From Staphylococcus pseudintermedius (GTDB lineage: Bacteria; Bacillota; Bacilli; Staphylococcales; Staphylococcaceae), in assembly GCF_001792775.2 (NCBI RefSeq), contig NZ_MLGE02000001.1:1-64000 (forward strand): 64,000 nucleotides of DNA. Direction: 5' to 3'. Below are positions 12,498 through 22,300 of this stretch, in pieces; within the stretch, counting starts at the first letter, position 1, and each line of letters begins with the position of its first letter. The position numbers were made by a program, and so were the translations under genes. Under the pieces are notes generated by a model. That model saw nothing but the letters and a program-made list of their open reading frames with translations, was not told the DNA's origin and searched no databases.

Positions 12498-13031
12498 CTA
12501 TTCAAAAAACGCTTCCGGATAGATCACTTTACCGTTAGGTGGGTCCTCGAGTGTATCCCACAAAAATTTGACGCGATAGTTTTCAGACGGTACATCAAAT
12601 GGCGCCAAAATATGATGCCGTATTGCTTCCTCGTAACCTAACTTTTGATAGTAATCCGCATGGCCTAACACGACGATTGTTGTATAGTTCTCAGCAAACG
12701 CACGCTCCTCTAAGGCCTGAACGAGCGCTCGACCAATTCCTTTATTACGATATTCCGCCACGACAGCTAACGGAGCTAATGCAAGTGCAGTATACGTCGT
12801 GTCATCATTTTGAATCGTCACTTCAGAACACATGCCGTGGCCGATGATGTCGCCTTCATCTGTTTTCGCAACGACTTCTAATTCATAACGATAATTCGGT
12901 GACAAGCGCAGACGTTTGACGAGATGATGTTCTTGATGATCAGACTCAGGGACATCTTCAAAAGCATTCGCCAACAACTCATATGTCGCCTCATAGTCAT
13001 TTTCGGTGGGTGTACTTAAAAATATAGACAT
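12498..13031 (-). CDS. GNAT N-acetyltransferase, YhbS-like
   Basis: A 177-residue acetyltransferase of the GNAT fold. The acetyl-CoA binding loop EYRNKGIGRALVQALEE (112-128) is preserved, followed by VVLGHADYYQKLGYE (140-154), the pattern of YhbS-type enzymes. The substrate cannot be told from sequence; small molecules or protein N-termini are possible. It lies between the SRP RNA gene and dnaX on the same strand, with AAAGGGG before the ATG. A dnaX promoter candidate follows it, so it may be transcribed separately. Confidence 0.85.
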   Translation of the reverse strand: MSIFLSTPTENDYEATYELLANAFEDVPESDHQEHHLVKRLRLSPNYRYELEVVAKTDEGDIIGHGMCSEVTIQNDDTTYTALALAPLAVVAEYRNKGIGRALVQALEERAFAENYTTIVVLGHADYYQKLGYEEAIRHHILAPFDVPSENYRVKFLWDTLEDPPNGKVIYPEAFFE

Positions 13032-13063
13032 TGCTTCAACCCCTTTGCATTAAAATAAAGTAT

Positions 13064-13094
13064 AAAAAAAGAGCGACTCTTAACAGCCACTCTT
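13064..13094 (-). terminator. Terminator of the SRP RNA
   Basis: AGAGTGGCT pairs with AGTCGCTCT (two G·T pairs), followed by seven T on the minus strand, about 40 nt after the mature RNA end. Confidence 0.7.
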
Positions 13095-13131
13095 ACATCT
13101 ATTTCACAATACATTACATTTAAAATTAAAA

Positions 13132-13403
13132 ACCGTGCACCTCTGTATCGAATGCGCATCACAAACGTTACCAGAGTCGACAGCTAAATCTCGGCTACCC
13201 TACGGCACATACGAGGATCCACTTAATGCTGCTTCCGTCAGGACCTGACATGGTTCATGGGTTCATATTGCATAGGACCGAAATCTTCAAACACCTCGTG
13301 CTCTGGGCAGACTTCACAAATACACACCCTTCACAAAGGAATTCGGCCTCGCGTAAAGCGGATTTCGAGTAAAGGGAACCGCTACCTCCCCGCTTAGCAC
13401 GGT
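13132..13403 (-). ncRNA. ffs: Signal recognition particle RNA (long Bacillus-type scRNA)
   Basis: The apical domain IV signature that binds Ffh is visible on the minus strand (GTCAGGTCCTGACGGAAGCA, about 13243-13224). The ends ACCGTGC and GCACGGT pair, closing a rod of about 272 nt, the size of the Gram-positive SRP RNA with an Alu domain. It forms the ribonucleoprotein that targets membrane and secreted proteins to FtsY/SecYEG. Position beside dnaX is conserved in staphylococci. Confidence 0.93.
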
Positions 13404-13410
13404 ACAAATA

Positions 13411-13440
13411 ATAATACTATATTTCAGATTAGAATTGCAA
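13411..13440 (-). promoter_or_regulatory. Promoter of the SRP RNA
   Basis: TTGCAA-18-TATTAT on the minus strand, with the -10 ending 7 nt before the predicted RNA 5' end at 13403. Confidence 0.6.
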
Positions 13441-13493
13441 GCATAATCAAAATTGCGAGCAATGAAAATGATGTAATGTTTCACCTATGATGA

Positions 13494-14222
13494 TCAATGT
13501 GGATGTCGTCTAGAAAAATCAATAAATTTAAATTCAGTGGCAATGTGTTTAGAGATATTATACTGAAATTTTGTCGTATCTTTCAAATGGACGATACCTC
13601 GTACTGTTGCTGAATACTGAGGGGTCACATTCCTAAATGCTTCTCGTTCCAGTTCTCCAAACGGTTCAAATGTAATGGATTTACTCGAAAAACTAATCTC
13701 ATAGCCTTTTTCTTTTTCAATATAATCATACAAAGAGTTTTGAACGACTTCTGCAGACAACTCTGGAAACAAATCGACACGTACGTAATCTTCATCAACG
13801 ATTTTTGTTACCCCTTCAATTTGACGATAACGAACAAAATGCCATAATTCTGCTTCAGCTGTCAGTTCCAACGCTTTTTTCACTTGAGGCACGTCTGCAG
13901 CTTTAACCTTTTCAAAACGAACGACGACCGTTTCGTAATGAAGTCCGAGTTGCGTTTGAACCTCTTTAAAACTTTTCAAATCAGCAAACGGAAACTCTGT
14001 CACGCCTTGATAAATGACGACTGAACCTTTACCACGAATCTTTTGAATCATGCCATCCAAGACGAGCATGTTCAAACTTTTCCGCACTGTTTCACGTGAC
14101 ACGTTGTATTTTTTCACCAACTGATGTTCAGAAAGCAATTGTTCGCCGTATTTATATTCCCCTTCCAAAATTGCTATACGTAAACGTTCATAAATATATT
14201 GAAATTTATTTTGGTTTTTCAT
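13494..14222 (-). CDS. treR: Trehalose operon repressor, GntR/UTRA family
   Basis: A 242-residue repressor with an N-terminal winged helix (about 8-72; LLSEHQLVKKYNVSRETVRK) and a C-terminal UTRA effector domain, which in B. subtilis TreR senses trehalose-6-phosphate. It is the last gene of treP-treC-treR, starting 21 nt after the treC stop with a GAGAGG-type ribosome site. Two palindromes of the TreR-box type (TTGTAnnTACAA) lie at the treP promoter, so it most likely represses its own operon. Confidence 0.9.
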   Translation of the reverse strand: MKNQNKFQYIYERLRIAILEGEYKYGEQLLSEHQLVKKYNVSRETVRKSLNMLVLDGMIQKIRGKGSVVIYQGVTEFPFADLKSFKEVQTQLGLHYETVVVRFEKVKAADVPQVKKALELTAEAELWHFVRYRQIEGVTKIVDEDYVRVDLFPELSAEVVQNSLYDYIEKEKGYEISFSSKSITFEPFGELEREAFRNVTPQYSATVRGIVHLKDTTKFQYNISKHIATEFKFIDFSRRHPH

Positions 14223-14243
14223 CCGCCTTGCCTCTCATTTTCA

Positions 14244-15875
14244 TTATCTCGCTACAACGATTGTTGCGTATGCTTCGAGCTCATTCCCTTCAATTATACC
14301 ATTTTGAAGGACGACCGAACCAGAGCGATCCAAATCTTCTGGCAATGTCACTTTTTCTGATGTCATATTCACAATAATCAACCAAGTGTCCCCTTGATAG
14401 CGTCGTTCATACACAAACAGTTGCGGATGATCGAGATAACGCGGTACAACTTCTCCGTACGTCACTATATCGTGTTCATGACGTAACTGAATTAACTTTT
14501 TGTACGTGTATAAAATGGATTCCGGGTCTGCCATGGCCGCTTCAACATTCACCGTATCATAATTATCTGCAACATCTATCCATGGTGTACCCGTCGTAAA
14601 ACCGGCATGTGCTTCACCATTCCATTGCATTGGCGTACGTGAGTTATCACGTGATTTTTGCCCGAGTATCGTTAAAATTTCCGCTTCGTTGACACCTGCT
14701 TCACGCATTTCACGATACGCATTCAACGACTCTACATCACGATATTGTTGAATCGATTGAAAATGTGGATCTGTCATACCAATTTCTTCACCTTGGTAAA
14801 TATAGGGTGTCCCTTGTAATAAATGTAAAGCAATGGCTAGCGTTTTGGCACTTTGTTGACGTAACGCTTCAGTCGCATCACTACCAAACCTTGAAACGAC
14901 ACGTGGTTGGTCATGATTACACCAAAAAATCGCATTCCAACCATTACCAGCATACATTTTCGTTTGCCATTCCATCAAAATCTGCTTCAATTGCAACAAA
15001 TCAAATTTTTGGTTCGTCCACTTTTGTCCATCACGATAGTCGACTTTTAAATGATGAAAGTTAAACACGCTGCTCAACTCTTGGCGCTCTGGATTCGTAT
15101 ATTGAATACAATGGTCAATGGATGTAGACGACATTTCCCCAACTGTCATCATATCTCGATCACCAAACGTATGACGATTCATTTCATGGATATAGTCATG
15201 AACACGTGGCCCATCAGTGTAATACTCTTTACCAATCTCATTTGAGTCTTCAAACGTATCTTTAGAAATCAAGTTAATTACGTCAAATCGAAAACCATCT
15301 ACACCGAAATCAATCCAATAATTAATCATTTCGTACAATGCGTGACGCACTTCGGGATTATCCCAGTTCAAATCCGCTTGCGTAACATCAAATAAATGCA
15401 AATAATAGGCATCCGTTTGCTCATCGTATTGCCATGCATTCCCACCAAACTTCGATAACCAATTCGTCGGCGGTCCGTCTTCTGAACGTCTGAAAAAGTA
15501 ATAATCTCGATACGGGTTGTCTACCGACTGCTGCGCTTGTTGAAACCATTCGTGTTCCGTAGATGTATGATTGATAACAATATCGAGCATCACTTTCAAT
15601 CCTCGTGCATGTGCTTCATCAATCAATGTACGTAAGTCTTCTTTATCCCCAAATTGTGCATTCACTTGATAGTAATCACGAATGTCATATCCGTTATCAT
15701 TCATCGGCGAATCGTAAATCGGTGTGAGCCATAAATAATCGACCCCTAAAAATTGTAAATAATCCAGTTTCTCAATAATCCCTTTTAAATCGCCTTCCCC
15801 ATTACCTGTCGTATCGTTAAAAGACTTTGGATAAATCTGATACACGACTGATTTTTTCCAATCTTGCCTTACCAT
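14244..15875 (-). CDS. treC: Trehalose-6-phosphate hydrolase (alpha,alpha-phosphotrehalase)
   Basis: Cytoplasmic GH13 enzyme that splits trehalose-6-phosphate into glucose and glucose-6-phosphate. The catalytic triad is visible: nucleophile D198 in DGFRFDV, acid/base E247 in MTVGEMSS, and D322 in CNHDQPR. Length is 543 residues from the ATG at 15875, chosen because AAAGGTGGG precedes it; an upstream in-frame start at 15911 has no ribosome site and adds a tail not seen in the family. It acts directly on the product of the TreP transporter encoded next to it. Confidence 0.95.
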   Translation of the reverse strand: MVRQDWKKSVVYQIYPKSFNDTTGNGEGDLKGIIEKLDYLQFLGVDYLWLTPIYDSPMNDNGYDIRDYYQVNAQFGDKEDLRTLIDEAHARGLKVMLDIVINHTSTEHEWFQQAQQSVDNPYRDYYFFRRSEDGPPTNWLSKFGGNAWQYDEQTDAYYLHLFDVTQADLNWDNPEVRHALYEMINYWIDFGVDGFRFDVINLISKDTFEDSNEIGKEYYTDGPRVHDYIHEMNRHTFGDRDMMTVGEMSSTSIDHCIQYTNPERQELSSVFNFHHLKVDYRDGQKWTNQKFDLLQLKQILMEWQTKMYAGNGWNAIFWCNHDQPRVVSRFGSDATEALRQQSAKTLAIALHLLQGTPYIYQGEEIGMTDPHFQSIQQYRDVESLNAYREMREAGVNEAEILTILGQKSRDNSRTPMQWNGEAHAGFTTGTPWIDVADNYDTVNVEAAMADPESILYTYKKLIQLRHEHDIVTYGEVVPRYLDHPQLFVYERRYQGDTWLIIVNMTSEKVTLPEDLDRSGSVVLQNGIIEGNELEAYATIVVAR

Positions 15876-15919
15876 GTGAAACCCACCTTTTTTCTTTGTG
15901 CTGTGCAACATGTTAAAAC

Positions 15920-17356
15920 TTACCGTTCGTCATTGACCATTATTTTCGTTTTTTCACGACTTAATTTTGCGAAAATGATCGTTAACACTGCTGGTACGAC
16001 CATCGAAATCAACGTCGCAATACCGAAAACACCCCAGAATTGTGATTTAATCGAAATAATCGCAGGTAAACCACCTACACCGACTGAACCTAATACGCCA
16101 GAGCCACCTACAATCGCCCCAGTGACCATCGTCGTTAAAATGGCTGCGAAAAATGGGTATTTCAATGGCAAGTTGACACCAAACATTGCCGGTTCTGTAA
16201 CACCTAAAAAGCCTGAAATACCAGATGTCATCGCTAAACCTTGTTCTTTATTCATTTGACGACGTTGATAAACGAACCATGCGCCAAATGCGGCTGAACC
16301 TTGTGCAATGTTAGACAACGCTAAAATGGGCCATAAGTACGTACCACCGAGTTCACTTCCCATGAGTTGGAAGTCGACTGCTAAAAACATGTGATGCAAA
16401 CCTGTAATGACCAATGGCGCATACAATAAGCCATACACTGCGCCACCAAACCAACCCGCATTGCCAAATAAAAATTGAACCGCTGATGTAATACCTGTAC
16501 CCATCCATAACGCGAGAGGTCCGATAAATAAAAAGGCTAAAAATCCAGTTACTAACAAAGCGACTGGACCGACAACAAGGAGTTTTATCGAATCATGGAC
16601 GACCTTATTTAACCCTTTTTCAATTTGCGCTAACACGTATGCTGCGAGGAGGACAGGTAGTACTTGCCCTTGATAGTTCAGTTGTTCGATCTTCAAACCG
16701 AAAATGTGCCACGCTGGAATTTCATCAACTTTACCAATGTCATATTGTGATAACAACTGTGGATGCATCAATACGAGCCCGAGCACAATTCCTAATACCG
16801 GATTGCCGCCAAACACACGCATTGCACTCCATCCGACTAATGCTGGCAAGAAAATAAATGCCGTTGTCGCAATGACATTAATAATATTGGCGAAATCAGC
16901 AATTTGCGGAAATCTTTCAATAATGGACGGCGCGTTACCTAGACCTTTCATCGTCAACACATTGTTAACCCCTAATAACAAACCAGCCGTTACGATAGCA
17001 GGTAAAATCGGAATGAAAATATCACCAAGCAACTTAATTAAACGTTGTAACGGATTTCCCTTTTTAGCCGCTTGTGCTTTCGCTTCCTCTTTCGATACAG
17101 CTTGCGTATTCGTTTCTTCCATCAACACCTTGTATGCTTCGTCTACCGTTCCAGGACCAATTACAATTTGATATTGTTGATCCGCTTTAAATTGCCCTTT
17201 AACAAGTGGATTCTCGCTTAACTTCTCTTTGTCCACTTGATTGTCATCTTTTAACACTAATCTCAAACGCGTCACACAATGTGTTGCAGATTGAATATTT
17301 TCTTCTCCACCAATTGCTTCGATAATATCACGGACATCTTTCTTTTTCACTGCCAT
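15920..17356 (-). CDS. treP: PTS trehalose-specific EIIBC component
   Basis: Membrane permease that imports trehalose while phosphorylating it. The N-terminal EIIB domain carries the phosphorylated cysteine C27 (SATHCVTRLRL); from about residue 105 the EIIC domain has some ten hydrophobic segments and the motif GVTEPAMFGVNLPLKYPF. There is no EIIA domain, so it must borrow the glucose EIIA. I use the ATG at 17356, 8 nt after AAGGAG; a GTG three codons earlier is less likely. First gene of the tre operon. Confidence 0.95.
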   Translation of the reverse strand: MAVKKKDVRDIIEAIGGEENIQSATHCVTRLRLVLKDDNQVDKEKLSENPLVKGQFKADQQYQIVIGPGTVDEAYKVLMEETNTQAVSKEEAKAQAAKKGNPLQRLIKLLGDIFIPILPAIVTAGLLLGVNNVLTMKGLGNAPSIIERFPQIADFANIINVIATTAFIFLPALVGWSAMRVFGGNPVLGIVLGLVLMHPQLLSQYDIGKVDEIPAWHIFGLKIEQLNYQGQVLPVLLAAYVLAQIEKGLNKVVHDSIKLLVVGPVALLVTGFLAFLFIGPLALWMGTGITSAVQFLFGNAGWFGGAVYGLLYAPLVITGLHHMFLAVDFQLMGSELGGTYLWPILALSNIAQGSAAFGAWFVYQRRQMNKEQGLAMTSGISGFLGVTEPAMFGVNLPLKYPFFAAILTTMVTGAIVGGSGVLGSVGVGGLPAIISIKSQFWGVFGIATLISMVVPAVLTIIFAKLSREKTKIMVNDER

Positions 17357-17380
17357 CACTGTCACTCCTTATCCAGAAAC

Positions 17381-17396
17381 TTGTATAGACAAATTA
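17381..17396 (-). promoter_or_regulatory. TreR operator, start-site proximal
   Basis: ACTTGTATAGACAAAT is an imperfect palindrome of the TreR-box type lying just downstream of the treP -10 element, where bound repressor would block initiation. Confidence 0.55.
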
Positions 17397-17423
17397 TAAC
17401 TTGTACATACAAGTTTTGTAAAG
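17395..17423 (-). promoter_or_regulatory. treP promoter with embedded TreR operator
   Basis: TTACAA-17-TATAAT on the minus strand. The spacer between the two hexamers is itself the palindrome AACTTGTATGTACAAGTT (17400-17417), a near-perfect TreR box, so repressor and polymerase cannot bind together. Confidence 0.65.
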
Positions 17424-17432
17424 GCTTACATT
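17419..17432 (-). promoter_or_regulatory. CcpA cre site at treP
   Basis: TGTAAGCCTTTACA differs from the palindromic catabolite-response element at only a central position and overlaps the treP -35 hexamer, consistent with repression by CcpA when preferred sugars are present. Confidence 0.5.
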
Positions 17433-17537
17433 TTATTTTTTCTTGCATGTTATGTAACACATACTCGAGATAACCATTGGGCTTCCGCTTGCCAACAATA
17501 GCAAGATGGGAGGCAACATGTTTTAACATTTCGAAAA

Positions 17538-17575
17538 TAAAAAGACCGAGAAAATTCCATTCCCAGTCTCTTATC
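17538..17575 (-). terminator. Hairpin with T-run between tRNA-Ser and treP
   Basis: AGACTGGGAA and TTCTCGGTCT form a stem with G·T pairs followed by TTTTTA on the minus strand. It belongs to a staphylococcal family of GACTGGGA-type terminators also seen near 48590. It could insulate tre from upstream transcription. Confidence 0.5.
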
Positions 17576-17606
17576 GTCGAAATCCGATTCAGTTTAAAAA
17601 GATTAA

Positions 17607-17645
17607 AAAAAGCCAAGCATTCAATTACTTGAATGTTTGGCTTTT
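17607..17645 (-). terminator. Bidirectional terminator after tRNA-Ser
   Basis: AAAGCCAAGCATTCAA and TTGAATGTTTGGCTTT form a long stem with a 4-nt loop and T-rich ends on both strands, 30 nt beyond the tRNA 3' end. Confidence 0.8.
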
Positions 17646-17675
17646 ATATCTATTAGTCTTGGATTTTACTTATAA

Positions 17676-17768
17676 TGGCGGAGGAAGAGGGATTCGAACC
17701 CCCGCGAGCCGTTAAGCCCCTGTCGGTTTTCAAGACCGATCCCTTCAGCCAGACTTGGGTATTCCTCC
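17676..17768 (-). tRNA. tRNA-Ser (TGA), copy 2
   Basis: Identical over its whole 93 nt to the copy at 3005-3097, including the encoded CCA. It stands alone between gltD and treP with its own terminator. Confidence 0.96.
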
Positions 17769-17834
17769 GTGTGACGAGCACATAACATATATTATTACAG
17801 CTCGTTCACATTGTCAACAAGAATTTTACAAAAT

Positions 17835-19292
17835 TTATATAAAAACTTTTCCGGCTATGTAGCGGTGCACTGATTGCGCGACTTCACGGCCTTCTTTAAT
17901 CGCCCAAACAACAAGACTTTGACCACGTCGTGCGTCCCCTGCTACAAAATATTTCGACTGATTCGTACGATAATCTTTTGTGTCTGCCACAATTTTTTGA
18001 CGCTCTACTTTTAACTGCAATGCGTGTGCCAATGGTGATTTGACACCTTCAAAGCCAATCGCGAGCAAAACGAGGTCAGCTGGAATAAAAATTTCTCGAT
18101 CATCCCCTACAATTGTACCGTCAGCATGATCACGTTGAACTTGCGCATAAATACCACGGACATCGCCCAACTCATCGAGATCGAAGCGCATCGTTTGAAT
18201 ACCATATGCACGGGGTTCTTGACCATATTTCGCTTCATATTCTTGGTGGGCATAATCTTTCTTCAATACAGGTTGTGCGAGCGGCCAGCTATAGTTAATT
18301 TCAAAACGTTCAGGTTTACGCGCTTTACGGTTGAATTGGATAATGGATTCGCAACCATCGCGTAATGCTGTCGCAACACAGTCAGCCCCCGTATCACCGT
18401 CACCAATGACCACGACTTTTTTACCTTGAGCAGAAATTGTTTGCGTGTCCGTTTCATTCAATAACAATTGCGTTTGTTCAGTCAGATAATCCATCGCAAA
18501 ATGAATACCGCGACCCATTCGACCTTCTAACGGCAAGTCACGTGGTTTTTCTGCACCCGTACAAACGACGACGGCATCATACGTCTCATCCAGTTCGTTT
18601 TTACTCACATCTTTACCGATTTCTACATTACAGTGAAAAGTGATACCTGCTTCTTCTAATAAACGAATACGTCGAAACACAACTTCTTTATCGAGCTTCA
18701 TATTCGGAATACCATAAGTCAACAAGCCACCTGGTTGGGCATTTTTCTCATACACCACGACTTGATATCCTAATGCGTTCAACTCTTCTGCTGCGGCTAA
18801 TCCTGCTGGGCCACTTCCGATAATCGCTACTTTTTCATTGCGACGTACTGAAGGGGTTTTCGGCTTCACCCATCCTTGTTCAAACGCCTCGTCAATAATC
18901 GTTCTTTCAATCCCTTTAATCGCTACAGATTCACGATTAATCTTCATGACACAGGAGGCTTCACACGGAGCTGGACACACATACCCTGTAAAGTCCGGAA
19001 AATTGTTCGTCTCTGCTAAACGTTCATATGCGGTTTTAAAGTCACCGCGATACACTAAATCGTTCCATTCTGGGATGTAGTTACCGAGCGGACAGCCCAC
19101 TGTTTCACGTTCCACCATTTCACCCACTTGGCAAAATGGGGTCCCACAATCCATGCAGCGTGCCCCTTGTTGTTGCGCATCTTCTTGTGAGAAACGTGAC
19201 TGATATGCCTCATAGTGTTGAATGCGTGTCTCTAGAGGCATTTCTGCGAGCTTTTGCTTATCATATTTCATAAAACCTTTAAATTCACCCAT
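17835..19292 (-). CDS. gltD: Glutamate synthase (NADPH) small subunit
   Basis: The beta subunit that passes electrons from NADPH to the large subunit, which makes two glutamates from glutamine and 2-oxoglutarate. Of 485 residues, the N-terminal part holds iron–sulfur cysteines (C46, C49, C54, C67 and C106, C110, C114), followed by the FAD-binding motif IGSGPAGLAAAEE (158-170) and the NADPH-binding VVVIGDGDTGADC. AAGGAGG precedes the ATG. It starts 12 nt after the gltB stop, so the two form one operon. Confidence 0.96.
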   Translation of the reverse strand: MGEFKGFMKYDKQKLAEMPLETRIQHYEAYQSRFSQEDAQQQGARCMDCGTPFCQVGEMVERETVGCPLGNYIPEWNDLVYRGDFKTAYERLAETNNFPDFTGYVCPAPCEASCVMKINRESVAIKGIERTIIDEAFEQGWVKPKTPSVRRNEKVAIIGSGPAGLAAAEELNALGYQVVVYEKNAQPGGLLTYGIPNMKLDKEVVFRRIRLLEEAGITFHCNVEIGKDVSKNELDETYDAVVVCTGAEKPRDLPLEGRMGRGIHFAMDYLTEQTQLLLNETDTQTISAQGKKVVVIGDGDTGADCVATALRDGCESIIQFNRKARKPERFEINYSWPLAQPVLKKDYAHQEYEAKYGQEPRAYGIQTMRFDLDELGDVRGIYAQVQRDHADGTIVGDDREIFIPADLVLLAIGFEGVKSPLAHALQLKVERQKIVADTKDYRTNQSKYFVAGDARRGQSLVVWAIKEGREVAQSVHRYIAGKVFI

Positions 19293-19304
19293 AGTTAGCC
19301 TCCT

Positions 19305-22300
19305 TTAGTACACAGCAATTGGTTCCGCTTGTGCCACTTCATCTATATTTTGATCATCATTAAATGCAGCTAATAATGCATCGTCTTGTGATGCATGTTG
19401 TTGCTGATGATAATGGATTTTTTGAACCATTTGCTTATAATCTTTCGGAATGACTTTGACACATTGCTGTAACTGCGCCTCAAAATCAGCTAAAATTACT
19501 GCTGCTTTTTGACTTTCTGTATAAGCGAGATGACGTTCCAACATGCCTTTTAACATCGCTTTTTCCGCTTCATCCTTGACCACATCAAAATCTAATGTTG
19601 CCAGTTGATTGTGTGTTTTAAATTGTTCAACATCTGAAGGGAACGCGTAACACACACCCCCACTCATACCTTGGCCAAAGTTTTTGCCGACATCACCTAA
19701 AATGACGACCCGCCCGCCTGTCATATATTCGAGGCCGTGATCACCGACACCTTCTACGACAACGTGTACGCCACTATTACGGATACAGAAACGCTCACCC
19801 GCACGCCCATTAATATACGCTTCACCTTTCGTCGCACCATAGAAACAAACATTACCGACAATGATTTCGGCTTCACGTGCAACATTCGGTGCATTGACGA
19901 CAATTTTACCGCCAGATAATCCTTTACCCACATAGTCATTTGCATCACCCGTATGATGGAGGGTCAGCCCTTGTGGTATCCACGCACCTAAACTTTGTCC
20001 TGCATGCCCGTGCGTTTCAGCTACAATCGTATCTGTTGGCAAGCCATTCAAACCGTGGGCGCGCGTAATTTCACTACCTGTAATGACACCGATGTTACGC
20101 TGTTCATTGCCGACTTCGAACTGACCTTTAAAGCGACTGCCCGCTTGAATATGCGCTTGCGATGCGGGTAATAACGTCGTCAAGTCAAAACCATGTTCGA
20201 GACCGTGACGTTGTTCAATCTCTTTTGTACGTGGACCGACATGTTGATACAACAAGTTTTCTAACTTCATTTCACGTGCTTTTGGATGATGATAGGCAAC
20301 AGCTGAACGTTTCAATAAGTCTGTACGACCGACAAGCTCATCGACAGTACGAATACCGAGTTCTGCCATAATTTCACGCAATTCCTCTGCTACAAAATGC
20401 ATATAATTCACCACATGTTGCGCTTTACCTGTGTAGAGTTTACGCAAGTCACCGTTTTGTGTCGCGATACCCACTGGACACGTATCTTTATGACAGACAC
20501 GCATCATAATACAGCCCAAGACGACTAACGGTGCTGTCGCAAAGCCAAACTCTTCTGCACCTAACATACATGCATAGGCGACGTCTTTACCTGTCAGTAA
20601 TTTACCATCTGTTTCTAAACGAACACGTGAACGTAAATCATTCATCATGAGCGTTTGATGTGTTTCTGCAAGACCAAGCTCCCATGGCAATCCCGCATGC
20701 TGAATACTCGTTTTCGGTGACGCACCTGTTCCACCATCGTAACCACTAATGACGATTTTATCTGCAAATGCTTTCGCAACCCCTGCCGCAATCGTGCCCA
20801 CACCTGATTTAGAAACGAGTTTCACAGTAATGTCTGCATCGCGATTAACATTTTTTAAATCATGAATCAATTGGGCTAAGTCTTCAATCGAATAAATATC
20901 ATGATGTGGGGGTGGTGAAATCAAGCCAATACCTGGTGTTGAACCACGCACCTCCGCAATCCATGGATACACTTTACTGCCTGGCAACTGTCCGCCTTCC
21001 CCTGGTTTAGCGCCTTGAGCAACCTTGATTTGAATCTCTTTCGCATGTTGTAGATAATGACTCGTTACACCAAAACGACCTGAAGCCACTTGTTTAATCG
21101 CACTTTTGAAGTCGCGCCCATCTGCTTGCAGTTCATAGCGTGATAAAGCTTCTCCGCCTTCACCACTATTACTTTTACCACCGAGTTGGTTCATCGCTTC
21201 CGCTAATGTTTGATGCGCTTCTTGTGAAATTGACCCATAACTCATCGCTCCCGTTTTAAAGCGTTTCACAATTTCCTCAACCGGTTCGACTTGTGCAATA
21301 TCGATGGCCTGTTGTGATTTGAAAGCAAATAAGTCTCGAATATGGCTGCTCGTTTGATCGTTCGCCACTTTAGAAAATGCTTTAAACTGCGCATAATCAT
21401 TGTCGCGACACGCATGTTGAAGTAATCGTATCGTTGTTGGATTGAATGTATGATGTTGACCTTGTTGACGCCATTGGAATGTGCTTCCTGGGTCTAACGT
21501 GTCACCTTTAATCGTTTGGCGCGCCTTGTTTTCAGCGTCTAATGTTTCAATGGAGATGCCCGATAATTTAGAAGTTGTGCCCGTAAAATAATCGTTAATC
21601 ACTGCTTCTGATAACCCTACCGCTTCAAAGATTTGTGCCCCTTGATAACTTTGAACCGTAGAGATACCCATTTTCGCCATTACTTTAATCAGACCCTCTG
21701 ATAAAATGGCGTTGTAACGCGCGACGTTATCAGCTACTACACCGTCTAATCTACCGTGCTCTGTCAATTGCGCAATCGTTTGTTGTGCAAGATACGGAAC
21801 GACTGCATTCGCACCGTAACCGACTAAACAAGCAAGGTGATGCACTTCACGTGTTTCACCAGAACTTGCGACAATGCTCGTTTGCATCCGTAAATTTTCA
21901 CGAATTAATAATTGATGAATATGACTCACCGCTAATAAAATCGGCATCGCATACTGGTCTACTTCGGTGACGTCACTATCATTCAACACGATGATTTCTG
22001 CCCCTTGACGTACCGCTTTGATGACCACTTCCCCTAAATTGTCTAGCGCTTCTTTTAATCCACCTATGTAACCTGTCGAAAACTCTGCTACCGTAAAGCC
22101 TTCTTGTCCGATGACGTCTAATTGTGCTGGTGTCAACACGGGATGTTTCAGTTGTACCCGCTTGAGGACATCCGGCCCTGGTTCCAGCAAGTTGCCTTCT
22201 TTACCTAAATAACTCAATTCACTCGTTACAATTTTTTCACGATATGCATCAATCGGTGGGTTCGTTACTTGTGCAAAGAGTTGTTTGAAATAATTAAACA

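Noticed and set aside
17362..17616. Minus-strand frame of 84 codons before treP
   Set aside because: It covers the treP promoter, TreR operators and terminator hairpins; no protein family is visible.
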